Assembly (NCBI GenBank): GCA_900316985.1 | Contig: ONFE01000009.1 | Span: forward strand, 1 to 64,000 | Length of the DNA stretch: 64,000 nt | Reading direction: 5' to 3' | Origin: an uncultured Prevotellaceae bacterium | GTDB taxonomy: Bacteria; Bacteroidota; Bacteroidia; Bacteroidales; Bacteroidaceae | Shown: positions 20,015-29,320 of the stretch, piece by piece | How the letters are laid out: each line of letters starts with the position of its first letter | How positions within the stretch are numbered: position 1 is the stretch's first letter | Program-made: the position numbers and the translations under genes | Notes under the pieces: generated by a model | The model's input: only the letters and a program-made list of their open reading frames with translations | Told to the model about the DNA's origin: nothing | Database searches by the model: none

Positions 20015-23000
20015 CCAAAGCTACCTCCACATGTTTAATCCTTTCCCTTCTCCAGGTATATACCACATGCACATGGCCATCCTTTGACTGGATAATGGAA
20101 GGATAACTATACTGACTGATGGGCGAATCCTCCAGCGTCATCCAATGCTCCCAATGAATACCATCCTTCGATTTCATCAGCGCCAAGGGCGTACGTGCAC
20201 CCTTTTCCTTGTCGGGTTCGATAGGCCAGTGGTTGCAGATGAGAGCAAAAGTACCGTCTTTTAGAGTAACGGCATCAAGTCCGGAATTATTGTTCGGCGT
20301 CTCAATCAACTGCAGTTTGCTCCATGTTTCGCCATTATCGCTACTATAGGTAACGCCGATGTGACGGCTGCGGGTGCGGCAAACGGCTTGCAGACGGCCA
20401 TCAGGAAGGAAGATGATGGAAGGCTGGATAGCGCGGATTCCAGGATCTGCCTCCACAAACGGGGAGCGTTTCCACGTCTTGCCCATGTCATCGGAGTATT
20501 CGAAATAGAGCTTCCAACCATCGCGTTCGTCAGAAGTTGGAGAAATGAGACGGCCCTTACTCACCACGGGTTTGTTCTTGATAGGACCGTAGATATCATC
20601 GGGAAGGGGTTCACGACGACTCCAGGTCTTACCGCCATCCTTAGAACGGCAAATCCATCCTTTCCATCCTGCCACGTTGGGGCCTATCTTGAAATAGAGC
20701 TGAAGTTCACCGCTGGGGGTCTCAAAGAGCACGGGATTCCAACAAGCCTCGCGGTAGTTGTTGCCGACAGCAGCCTCACCACGGTTGGTTCTCCAGGAAG
20801 CCCATTCTGGCAGAGGAACAAACTTTCCACCGAAAGCGGGCTTCTGACTCGTGGTTACCTGACTGACTTTTCCCTGAGGATTGGGTTTGATGGGCTTCAG
20901 TTCTACACCATCAGCCACCATCTGAGGAGCCGTCCATTCCTTGGCACCTTTAGGCTTACGGCTCACCCATATGCAAACATCAGGATTACGCTCCCCTGTT
21001 CCACCGAAATAAGTGGCTACGAGGTCACCTTTCCTGGTTTCTACAATCGAAGCGGAATGACACTGGGGGAAATCAGCCTTTGTGTAAAGGAACTCATCGG
21101 CAACGATGCTTGTGGAAGCGGGATTGACAGTCTTGGCAGCATTCTCGGGAATAGCGGCTATGCGCTTGAGAAGAGAAGCCTTGAGGTCATAGCTGCCGCT
21201 GCCGAGCTTTTTCGTCGTTCCATCGGGGAGATAAACGGTAGCTTCGGTGTTGGCAGGTATTTCCACATGCCACAGCAGCTGATTCTGCTCCTTCTTCCAC
21301 TGGCTCACAACAGGACCATAGATGCTTTGATAAGAAGCACGGATGTTGTCCATTTCGGGCACGGTGAAGTCGGGTTTCAAGGTGATATGACGGAAACCGT
21401 CGGCACTCTGAATACCTGCAGCATCTTCAAAGAGCCAACTGACAAGGTCGCCAAGCAGCATCACGTGGTTGCCGCTGTTCATTTTTGGAGAAGCTGTATC
21501 ACCATTCCAGAGTTCCCACGTGGTGGTGGCACCCTTCTTTGCCATGTAGCCCCATGAAGGATAGCTGCTACTGGTAGCCAAGTGCCAGGCAATATCGGAA
21601 CGTCCCATATCCGTCAGACCGTGCATCAACCAGCTGATGCCGATGACGCCACATGACACATGTCCACCATTATCGGTCATGATATTCTTCACAATGTTTT
21701 TCTGCACTTCCTGCTTCACATAGTCGTCTTCAATCATACCGAAGGTCAACGGCAGCAGGTTAGCGGTCACGGTATTGTTACTGTAGAAGGTGCTGTCGGG
21801 ATAGAGGATATGACCAGGAACGGTGGTCGTGCCTTTCTTCACGTGGAGGAATTTGCGGTTGAAGGCATCCTTGGACAGCACGGCTTCATCGTCGAAATAC
21901 TTCGCATCAGCCTGGAATCCCTGCATACGGGCAAAGTCGGCCATCATCCTATTAATCTTATAATAATAAGCGGTGGCGATGAGCGTGCCATCGGTGACAC
22001 GTGCGGGATCCTGACTGTGGATAAGTTCCTCCCTTTCAGGGGGAACACACCAGTCAGCATATTTGTCGCGAGGCATCAGTCCGTCTTGCTGATACTGGTA
22101 TTTCAGGTGTTCGAGCCAACGCTTCACGTTGGGATAGAACTTGCGCATGGGCTTTTCGTCGCCGTACTGGCGAATCATCATATCGAGAGCCATCGGCAGG
22201 GCAGCAGGCCAAGTCACGTTGTCGGAATAGTAGTTCCAGAAAGCAGGAGCCACATCGGGGATGCAGCCGTCTTCACGCTGTGCCTCGGTGATGTCGCGCA
22301 CCCATTTGGCGTAAAGCGTATTGTTGTCAAAGAGGAATGCTTCACCGAAACATCCACGGGTGCGGTCGCCAAGCCATGGCTGACGCTCATCACGCTGCGG
22401 ACAGTCAACGGGCAGTCCTTTATAGTTGGCCAGCACACCCCAGTAGGCGTTATGGAACACTTTCTGCAGGATGGTATCGGTGGTCTCGAAAGTGCCTGTT
22501 GTGGGAATGGCATCGGTTACGACTTCTGCGATGAAATCGCCTGATAAGGGACGGGACCGGAGACCTTTGATTTCGACGTAGCGGCCGCCGTGGTAGACGA
22601 AGGTGGGATGCCACCAGGTGTTGTTCTCCTTGCCGTTGGCGATGTATTGGTCGGTGCTGAAGGCATGGCGGAAATTCTCGCGCCAGAGGTTTCCTGTGCT
22701 GTCGAGTTTCTCGGCATAGCGGATGGTGATGGTATCGCCGGCTTTGGTCCCGCTGAGGCGGAGGTTGAGCCATCCGGCGTAATTCTGTCCGAAGTCCACA
22801 ATGACGGCATCGCCGATTTGGCTGACACTCTTGGCTTGAAGGGTGTTCACCACCTTCATGTTGGGACTCATGGCTCCGCGAAGGGTGCCCAGCGGAATGG
22901 CCACACGTTCGGCTTTTTCCCATTGCGTGTCGTCGAAGCCAGGTTTTGTCCAGTCGGCAAACATTTTAGTGGCGTCATAGATTTCACCGTCGTATTCATT

Positions 23001-23918
23001 GTTCGAGCGGATGGCACCGTCGGCATTGATTTTCCATTTCTCGGAAGAGGAAATCACCTTGCGCTTGCCGTCGGCGTATTCGATGATGAGGTTCAGGCGC
23101 AGTTTGGGGTATCCGAAGTTGGTAATCTTGTAGGGTTTCTTCTTCTGCTGCATGGTGTAATAGCGGCCGTTGCCAAGAACAAGACCCACCCCAACCCTCC
23201 CTATAGGGAGGGAGTTATTGCCTTTAGGGGCAGTTTGTGCGTGTCGTAATTGCTCAGTTACATCGTAGGCATTATAGAGAACGGTCTTGCGGTAGTCGGT
23301 GGGAGCAGGTGCCAGCACATCGTCACCCACCTTTTGTCCGTTGATGAAAGCCTCGTACATGCCCAGTCCGCTCACATAGAGCGTGGCCTGGCGGATGTCT
23401 TTTGACTCAACTTCAAACTCGGTGCGCAGGTATCGGGCAGAGAGTTGTGAGTGTTCTTCCTCCTTGTCCCATGCGTTGGCATGGTCCATGCCTATCCAAT
23501 CACCTCCCCAATCACTTTCGTTAAGCAGTCCGATGTTGAACATGGCCACGTCGCTCCATTCGGTTTCACCTTGATTGGTCGTTATCTTCACACGCCAATA
23601 GCAGCGGGTGTTGCTGCGAAGGGCCTTGCCATCGCCAAGTTCCACCCATTGCGATTGAGCACTCTGTTCCTTACGGTCGCGGATATCACCCTCAAGGGCT
23701 TCAGCTTTTTCGCGTGATGACGACACGATGAGGTGATAGGCCGTCTGCAATACATTTTGTTTATCAGACTCAATCTGCCAACCGAGACGTGGGGTGGGCG
23801 TATCGAGGCTCATCGGGTTTTCCAGACGCTCTGTGCGCAGATTGGTTACACTGACCTTGGCTTCTAGTTGAACGAGGGAGACCAGCGCAACAAGTATGAC
23901 TAGTGATAGCTTTTTCAT
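20007..23918 (-). CDS. GH78 alpha-L-rhamnosidase fused to a sialidase-fold (BNR) domain
   Basis: 1303 residues with signal peptide (to about 20). Residues about 20-930 are a complete GH78: N-terminal beta domains, six-hairpin barrel with the diagnostic DCPQRDERQPWLGDR (near 504), and a C-terminal beta domain. Residues about 950-1303 are a BNR/sialidase-like propeller with four Asp boxes (SKDGGKTWS, SDDMGKTWK, SSDNGETWS, SKDGIHWE). GH78 removes alpha-linked rhamnose in the periplasm. The second domain could act on an acidic ulosonic sugar (Kdo or Dha of RG-II), by analogy only. The start codon overlaps the GH140 stop (TAATG), so translation is coupled. A palindromic repeat (SLPIGRVGVG) is inserted near residue 240. 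The stop codon lies in an A/T-rich dispersed repeat. Confidence 0.9.
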   Translation of the reverse strand: MKKLSLVILVALVSLVQLEAKVSVTNLRTERLENPMSLDTPTPRLGWQIESDKQNVLQTAYHLIVSSSREKAEALEGDIRDRKEQSAQSQWVELGDGKALRSNTRCYWRVKITTNQGETEWSDVAMFNIGLLNESDWGGDWIGMDHANAWDKEEEHSQLSARYLRTEFEVESKDIRQATLYVSGLGMYEAFINGQKVGDDVLAPAPTDYRKTVLYNAYDVTEQLRHAQTAPKGNNSLPIGRVGVGLVLGNGRYYTMQQKKKPYKITNFGYPKLRLNLIIEYADGKRKVISSSEKWKINADGAIRSNNEYDGEIYDATKMFADWTKPGFDDTQWEKAERVAIPLGTLRGAMSPNMKVVNTLQAKSVSQIGDAVIVDFGQNYAGWLNLRLSGTKAGDTITIRYAEKLDSTGNLWRENFRHAFSTDQYIANGKENNTWWHPTFVYHGGRYVEIKGLRSRPLSGDFIAEVVTDAIPTTGTFETTDTILQKVFHNAYWGVLANYKGLPVDCPQRDERQPWLGDRTRGCFGEAFLFDNNTLYAKWVRDITEAQREDGCIPDVAPAFWNYYSDNVTWPAALPMALDMMIRQYGDEKPMRKFYPNVKRWLEHLKYQYQQDGLMPRDKYADWCVPPEREELIHSQDPARVTDGTLIATAYYYKINRMMADFARMQGFQADAKYFDDEAVLSKDAFNRKFLHVKKGTTTVPGHILYPDSTFYSNNTVTANLLPLTFGMIEDDYVKQEVQKNIVKNIMTDNGGHVSCGVIGISWLMHGLTDMGRSDIAWHLATSSSYPSWGYMAKKGATTTWELWNGDTASPKMNSGNHVMLLGDLVSWLFEDAAGIQSADGFRHITLKPDFTVPEMDNIRASYQSIYGPVVSQWKKEQNQLLWHVEIPANTEATVYLPDGTTKKLGSGSYDLKASLLKRIAAIPENAAKTVNPASTSIVADEFLYTKADFPQCHSASIVETRKGDLVATYFGGTGERNPDVCIWVSRKPKGAKEWTAPQMVADGVELKPIKPNPQGKVSQVTTSQKPAFGGKFVPLPEWASWRTNRGEAAVGNNYREACWNPVLFETPSGELQLYFKIGPNVAGWKGWICRSKDGGKTWSRREPLPDDIYGPIKNKPVVSKGRLISPTSDERDGWKLYFEYSDDMGKTWKRSPFVEADPGIRAIQPSIIFLPDGRLQAVCRTRSRHIGVTYSSDNGETWSKLQLIETPNNNSGLDAVTLKDGTFALICNHWPIEPDKEKGARTPLALMKSKDGIHWEHWMTLEDSPISQYSYPSIIQSKDGHVHVVYTWRRERIKHVEVALER
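23184..23216 (-). repeat. GC-rich palindromic repeat in the GH78 gene
   Basis: ccctccctatagggaggg perfect palindrome, in frame as NSLPIGRVGVG. Confidence 0.78.
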
Positions 23919-25342
23919 TATTCTCTTGGTGTTAAGGCGGTGGCAGTTTTTTCAAGATAGTTCTTCTGGGCATCCACGGCGATGAAGACGCGGTCAGAGC
24001 CACGGAGATAGGCGCCGTCGTTGGCAAACTCAGTGACCTTGGAATCGTATTCGCCGAGGTATTTCAGGCTGCCGTCCGACGGGTTCATCACCCACACGTT
24101 CTTTTTCTGTCCGCTGATTTTGGTCAGGTCGAGCTGCATGGGCTTTCCGCTGTAGTTGTAAACGAGCAGGTAGTCGTTGCCACGGGTGGCAATGTTGCGG
24201 TCGTAGCGCTCACCGTTTTGTCCGGCAATAACGCTCTGGTCAGCGATGCGTTCTTCAAAGGGGAAGGCGAGTATGAGCCATTTCAGGTACTTCATCTGGC
24301 CGTAGCCAGGATCTTTCATGGCATCCCACCAGGGCTTTTCGGCTCCGAAGGAACCCAGCAGTCCGGGCTTCATGAACTGCATGATGCTGTTATGACCATA
24401 GGTGTGGCCGAAGCATCCTGCAAACACAGCCCAGTAGGCATAGCGGCGCACGTCGTAGTCCATCCAGCGGGGTGCGGAGAAGTCATGGAGTCCCTGTGGG
24501 ATATCCTCGTAGGAAGGCTCTCCGTCGATGACGGGCTTCACCTCGTTGCCTTCCCAGGTGAGGTCCACATAGCGCCAGTTGTCTTCCTCGGTGTTGTCCT
24601 TGATGGTGTAGTCGCCGTCGCCATTGCGCTGACCGTAACGGCGATGTCCGCTCTGGAACATATGGAAATCCATCCATTCACGGTCGGCAAACCAACGGGC
24701 AGAAGTGGTGCGCCCGCGTGGATGGAAGGTCATCACGTGGTTGGGATCAGCCTTGCGGATGGCCCGTGCCAGTGCATCCCACGAGGGTGTTCCCTTGTCG
24801 CCGAGGATATCGCCGCCAATCATCCAGATGATGTTGGGCTTGTCCTTATAGCGTTCACCGAGGAAACGGCCGTATTTCGCAGCCTTTTCGGGCGTCATCT
24901 TGTTGATTTGCGAACCCCAGATGCAGTCCATGGCGATATAGATGCCCTGCGAGGCGGCGAAGTCCACGATGTAGTCGAGGTGTTCCCAATAGCCGTACTG
25001 GTCTTTTCTGGAGAACTTCTGCATGTCGAAACTCTCGTCGTTGGCCTGCATGCCATAGATGTTGAAGGTGGGGATGGCGTTCAGCACCTGAATCTGTTCC
25101 ACGTTGTAGCCGGCCCCATGCTCCTTGGTGAGATAGAACTCAATCTCGTCGCGGGTGAGGCGTTCGGGCATTAGCCATGAGGTGTTGCCCAGCCAGAAGA
25201 AGGGCGTGCCGTTGGCGTGGATCAAATAACGGTGGTTGTCACTGACTTTTAGACGGCCGTTGTCCCAGGGTTTGGCGGCTTGAGTTGTTGTGATACAGCA
25301 ACATACAAGACAAAGGATGAGGGTGAGGATGTTCTTTTTCAT
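23918..25342 (-). CDS. GH140 apiosidase-like protein (DUF4038-type)
   Basis: 474 residues: signal peptide (to about 22), TIM-barrel catalytic domain (about 25-370), C-terminal beta domain (about 380-460). Family is recognised from RYLIHANGTPFFWLGNTSWL and NIIWMIGGD; the Asp of GGD (near 178) and the Glu of DGEPSYEDI (near 273) fit the acid/base and nucleophile of GH140. The characterised activity is endo-apiosidase, cleaving side chains A and B of rhamnogalacturonan-II from the backbone, so it is the strongest pointer to the substrate of this PUL. It sits between GH95 and GH78, 12 bp after GH95. Confidence 0.88.
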   Translation of the reverse strand: MKKNILTLILCLVCCCITTTQAAKPWDNGRLKVSDNHRYLIHANGTPFFWLGNTSWLMPERLTRDEIEFYLTKEHGAGYNVEQIQVLNAIPTFNIYGMQANDESFDMQKFSRKDQYGYWEHLDYIVDFAASQGIYIAMDCIWGSQINKMTPEKAAKYGRFLGERYKDKPNIIWMIGGDILGDKGTPSWDALARAIRKADPNHVMTFHPRGRTTSARWFADREWMDFHMFQSGHRRYGQRNGDGDYTIKDNTEEDNWRYVDLTWEGNEVKPVIDGEPSYEDIPQGLHDFSAPRWMDYDVRRYAYWAVFAGCFGHTYGHNSIMQFMKPGLLGSFGAEKPWWDAMKDPGYGQMKYLKWLILAFPFEERIADQSVIAGQNGERYDRNIATRGNDYLLVYNYSGKPMQLDLTKISGQKKNVWVMNPSDGSLKYLGEYDSKVTEFANDGAYLRGSDRVFIAVDAQKNYLEKTATALTPRE

Positions 25343-25354
25343 ATCTTTTGTTTT

Positions 25355-27844
25355 TTATTTGGCGTTGAGGGTGATGGTCTGACCTTTCTTGGTCTTGATG
25401 GTATAGAGGTAATAGTTGCCTGCTTTCTTTCCGCTTCGTTTCAGCGGTGTAGCGGTTCGGATGGTCAGTTTGCCGCCGTTCATACTCTTGACGACAGCTT
25501 TCTGCAGACGGTTGCCGCTCCAGTTCATGCTGACCTCAAAACCGCCACGGGCTCGGAGTCCGCTGATGCTGCCATCTTTCCACACGTCTGGCAGGGCAGG
25601 CAGCAGGTGGAGAATGAATGATCCGTCGTTGTCGGTCTCATGGCTCTGCAGCAGCATCTCGGCAATACCTGCGGTGCAGCCGAAGTTTCCGTCAATCTGG
25701 AAGGGCGGATGCGCATCGAACATATTGGGATAGGTGCCGCCATGCTGTTTTGTCGTGCCGAAAATCAGGAATGTGTCGGCAGTCAGCGTCAACTGGTCCT
25801 GAATCAGTTTGTACGCATGGTTGCCATCGAAAAAACGGGCCCACGAGCACACTTTCCATCCCATGGACCAGCCCGTGGATACATCGCCGCGATGCTGGAG
25901 CGATACTTTGGCTGCCTCGAAGAGTTCGGGCGTGCGCGAAGCCGTAATCTGATTGGAGGGATAGAGTCCGTAGAGATGGGAGAAATGACGGTGGTCGTCC
26001 TTGGGATCATCTACATCGTCGAGCCATTCCTGCAACTGTCCCCAGCTGCCCACCTTCATGGGCGCCAACTGCGGCAACTGTTCGCGGATGGTCTGCAGCA
26101 GCGGATTCTTGTCATCCAGCACCTTGGCCGCCTGCAATACCTCGGTGAACAGTTCGGTGACAATCTGGTTGTCCATCGTCACACCGGCATCGAGCGTAGA
26201 ACCGCGCCCCTTGCCTCCGTGTTCGGGCGACTCGCCCGGACAGATGACCAGATAACCTAGTCGGGGGTGTTTCACCAAGGTCTGCGTATAGAAACGGGCG
26301 GCCTCGAGCATGATGGGATAGGCCTCACGCAGGAAATCCTTGTCGCCCGAGTACAGATAATGTTCCCAAAGGTGACGGCAAATCCAGCCGCTACCCGTCG
26401 ACCACAGTCCGGTAGAGGCATGGTCAACGGGTCCGGTGATGCGCCACTGGTCGGTGTTGTGGTGCAAAACCCAGCCTTCGGCACCGTACATGTCACGTGC
26501 CGTCTGGCGGCCTGTCTCACTGATTTCATGAATCAGCCGGAACAACGGACCGTTCATCTCCGTCAGGTTACAAACTTCCGAAGGCCAGTAGTTCATCTCC
26601 AGGTTGATGTTCGTGGTGTATTTCGAGTCCCACGAGGGGAACATCTTCTCGTTCCAGATGCCTTGCAGGTTGGCGGGGTTGATGTTGTCGGGCTGCGACG
26701 AGCTGATGAGCAGGTAGCGGCCGAACTGGAAATAGGTGGCCACCAGGTGGTTGTCGGGTTTCCCGTTCTTCTCCGTGGCGGCAAACTGTTCGATGCGTTT
26801 GCTCGTGGGCATGCCGGCATACAGGTCTTTGCCAAGGTCGATACGCACGCGGTCGTAGTACCGGTGATATAAATCCTCGTGCTGTTTCTTCAGCTGTTCA
26901 TAACCTTTAGCCACAGCATCACGGAGGCGCTGGCGCGACTGAGCCTCCTCGTTGCCTGTAATATCCTTGTAGTTGACGACGTTGGTGCCTACGGTTACAT
27001 AGAGGGTGGCCTCGTCGGCGGCTTTCACGGAGAGCTGACCATCGGCCTGACTTGACTGTCCGCCCTTTGTCTGTACCGTCATGCGGCCCTGAAAGCGTAC
27101 CTTTCCCTTCAGGTTTTCGTGCTTGGAGGTGACTCCCGTCAGCGTGGCTTCCATCCCTTCTCCGCCTGTCAGCACATCAGAATGAGGGGTGTTGAACGAA
27201 GCCGTGAATGAAATCATGCCAGGGTGTGAGGCCGTCAGGTGGATGGTGATTACCTTGCTGCCCAGCGGTGCCAGCGTCTCGCGCTCGTAACGCACGCCGT
27301 CGACGGTATAACGTACCACCGAACGGGCATTGTCGAGGTCGAGCAGACGCTCATATTCGGTATAGTTGGCATGACCGGGCATGGCTATCCAAAGTTCGCC
27401 GAAAGGTTGGTAGGGCATGCCGCAGTTCTGATTGGCACCCAGCGGCATCACCTTCTCGTTGGCCAGTTTTTCGGCTTCCTTGTATTTCCCTTCGAAAATC
27501 AGTTGTCTGACCTTTGGCAGGTTTTCCTTGGCTGTGGGGTTACATACCTGGTTGGGCTGTCCGGCCCAGATGGTCTCCTCGTTCAATTGTATCCGTTCCA
27601 CGGCTGGCGTTCCATACACCATGCCGCCCATGGTGCCGTTGCCGACGGGCAACGCCTGCGTCCATGTCATGGCCGGACGGTCGTACCACAACAGGTATGG
27701 ATTGCCGGCTTTGGCGGTTTGCGAGCAAAGCGCAATCAATAGGATAAGCACGACAAGGACAATCTGGCCTGCCGATGGACGTTCGGTGAACAGGTCAGAA
27801 AATGCGGATTGCCCGGATGTTTTATGGTCGGTCATTGATTTCAT
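25355..27844 (-). CDS. GH95 alpha-L-fucosidase/alpha-L-galactosidase
   Basis: 829 residues. Long polar N-region (about 1-28) before the hydrophobic segment (about 29-45), so the true start may be a later Met. Full GH95: N-terminal beta domain ([22 protein letters not shown]), alpha/alpha barrel with [20 protein letters not shown] and [14 protein letters not shown], and a C-terminal beta domain ([20 protein letters not shown]). In RG-II loci GH95 removes the terminal L-galactose of side chain A; elsewhere it is a fucosidase, and residues alone do not decide. Five bp downstream of the esterase gene, in the same run. Confidence 0.93.
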   Translation of the reverse strand: MKSMTDHKTSGQSAFSDLFTERPSAGQIVLVVLILLIALCSQTAKAGNPYLLWYDRPAMTWTQALPVGNGTMGGMVYGTPAVERIQLNEETIWAGQPNQVCNPTAKENLPKVRQLIFEGKYKEAEKLANEKVMPLGANQNCGMPYQPFGELWIAMPGHANYTEYERLLDLDNARSVVRYTVDGVRYERETLAPLGSKVITIHLTASHPGMISFTASFNTPHSDVLTGGEGMEATLTGVTSKHENLKGKVRFQGRMTVQTKGGQSSQADGQLSVKAADEATLYVTVGTNVVNYKDITGNEEAQSRQRLRDAVAKGYEQLKKQHEDLYHRYYDRVRIDLGKDLYAGMPTSKRIEQFAATEKNGKPDNHLVATYFQFGRYLLISSSQPDNINPANLQGIWNEKMFPSWDSKYTTNINLEMNYWPSEVCNLTEMNGPLFRLIHEISETGRQTARDMYGAEGWVLHHNTDQWRITGPVDHASTGLWSTGSGWICRHLWEHYLYSGDKDFLREAYPIMLEAARFYTQTLVKHPRLGYLVICPGESPEHGGKGRGSTLDAGVTMDNQIVTELFTEVLQAAKVLDDKNPLLQTIREQLPQLAPMKVGSWGQLQEWLDDVDDPKDDHRHFSHLYGLYPSNQITASRTPELFEAAKVSLQHRGDVSTGWSMGWKVCSWARFFDGNHAYKLIQDQLTLTADTFLIFGTTKQHGGTYPNMFDAHPPFQIDGNFGCTAGIAEMLLQSHETDNDGSFILHLLPALPDVWKDGSISGLRARGGFEVSMNWSGNRLQKAVVKSMNGGKLTIRTATPLKRSGKKAGNYYLYTIKTKKGQTITLNAK

Positions 27845-27849
27845 GGATG

Positions 27850-29250
27850 CTATTTTTTCTTTGGTGAAAAGCGGAGGGTGTTCTCCTCTTCAATAGTTAC
27901 CTTTTCTTCATTCAGTTTGCTGCGGTCAAGACCAAAGACGTCGATGAAAAAGTCATAGACCGCCTGTCGTTTGTTAGGACCGAAATCGTGGCGTTCGCTG
28001 GGCAGATGCACGTTCTTCACGTTTTCCTGTGCTCCATAGAAACCATAGACGCGCTGCAGGTAGGGGTATTCGCTCACGGGTGTGAACTCTGTCCAGTCGC
28101 CGCCGTCGCTGACCACCATCATGGGTTTTGGTGCAAAACAGGCAGCCAATTCGGCATTGCAGGTACCGCCGCCACTTAGTTGGATGGGCATGCCGCTTTC
28201 GCAGGGACAGCCACCGTCGAACCATGCCGACATGCTGACCACCGGACAGGCAACCGTGAATCGTTCGTCGAGCACAGTGAGCAGCACGGTCTGTGTGCCT
28301 CCGCCTGACCCGCCGTTCACGCCGATACGCTTCGGGTCGATGTCTTTATGGGTGTAAAGCAGGTCGAGAATGCGCAGGCCGTTGTATGCCTGCATCACGT
28401 GCGCCTCACTGGTATGGTGCGCTTCGGCCCCCACTTCATCCTCGCTCTCGCCCCATCCCCACAGGTCGTAGCTAACGCAGACGGCACCCATGCGGGCCAG
28501 TGTGGCATAGCGTTTCTGCAGGTCTGCATTGTAACGACCGCCGTTGAAATGGCCGTTGGGACAGACAATCAGCGGATACTTACCGGTTTTCCGTTTTCCA
28601 TCCGTATCAATCTTACCTTTTTTCCATGACAAGGCGACAGGCGAATAGATGCTTCCGCAGACGGTATGACCGTTGGCGGTTGACAGCCGGAAGTTCTGAA
28701 CGGTGTATCCATCGTGCTTCCTGACGGGTCCGAATTCATTTTTCTGCAATAGGCAAAGACGTAACAGCGGGTCAATGCCCAGGCGCTGGCGCACCTCACG
28801 GCGGAGCGAAACCTTGCGGGCCTCCCACTCAGCCTTATTATTGTATAAGGTGTTGAGGTAGGCAATGAGTTTCTTTCCGTCCTCGGGTTTGCGGCGAGGA
28901 TACTCGTAAGGCTTGATTTTCCAGAGGCCTTTGCCTTGGTCCCAGGGCACGAAGTCGAAAGGCGCACAGAGATTCTTCAGCGTTTCCTCCACGGAATAGG
29001 GCCTGATGCGGAAGTCGGCATAGGGGAGTTTCAGTCCCGTGGTATCCACATTATATTTCAGCCGGATGCCGAACTGTTTCTGTACATCTTCGAACACATC
29101 GCTCAGCGAACGGGTGAACTGCGTTTCGTAACTCTGTGCGCTGGCAGGGAAAGTGAAGAATGAAGAGTGAAGAATGAAGAATGCTGCGCCGAGCAACTTC
29201 ACTCTCATCCTCACGTTTCGTCTCTCCCTATTATTTTCTTCTTGTTTCAT
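27850..29250 (-). CDS. Alpha/beta-hydrolase carbohydrate esterase with N-terminal STN domain (possible CE19 pectin methylesterase)
   Basis: 466 residues; an alternative ATG at 29208 would trim 14 residues from a long N-region. The signal-peptide core ([11 protein letters not shown]) is encoded by a GAAGAATGAAGAGT-type repeat. Residues about 42-110 resemble an STN domain ([20 protein letters not shown], then [16 protein letters not shown]), normally found at the start of transporters and secretins. The rest is an acetylxylan-esterase-like hydrolase: nucleophile in GGSGGGTQT, Asp in SDGGDWTEF, His in SERHDFGPN. An equivalent position in the B. thetaiotaomicron RG-II locus is held by the CE19 methylesterase BT1017, so removal of methyl esters is plausible. 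The STN domain is odd for a periplasmic enzyme and may dock it to a transporter. Confidence 0.8.
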   Translation of the reverse strand: MKQEENNRERRNVRMRVKLLGAAFFILHSSFFTFPASAQSYETQFTRSLSDVFEDVQKQFGIRLKYNVDTTGLKLPYADFRIRPYSVEETLKNLCAPFDFVPWDQGKGLWKIKPYEYPRRKPEDGKKLIAYLNTLYNNKAEWEARKVSLRREVRQRLGIDPLLRLCLLQKNEFGPVRKHDGYTVQNFRLSTANGHTVCGSIYSPVALSWKKGKIDTDGKRKTGKYPLIVCPNGHFNGGRYNADLQKRYATLARMGAVCVSYDLWGWGESEDEVGAEAHHTSEAHVMQAYNGLRILDLLYTHKDIDPKRIGVNGGSGGGTQTVLLTVLDERFTVACPVVSMSAWFDGGCPCESGMPIQLSGGGTCNAELAACFAPKPMMVVSDGGDWTEFTPVSEYPYLQRVYGFYGAQENVKNVHLPSERHDFGPNKRQAVYDFFIDVFGLDRSKLNEEKVTIEEENTLRFSPKKK

Positions 29251-29320
29251 ATCTTTTTTGCTTTCTATCGTTATGACGTCATTTCGTTATAACGTTATGA
29301 CGAAAAATCTTCACTCTTCA
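29151..29320 (-). repeat. GAAGAGTGAAGAATGAAG repeats at the GH43 end and esterase start
   Basis: One copy (about 29308-29320) includes the GH43-fusion stop codon; a second (29151-29183) encodes the esterase signal-peptide core. Confidence 0.7.

Noticed and set aside
20361..21557. Plus-strand frame of 398 codons opposite the GH78-sialidase gene
   Set aside because: Antisense to a well-supported fusion with Asp boxes and no promoter or domain of its own.
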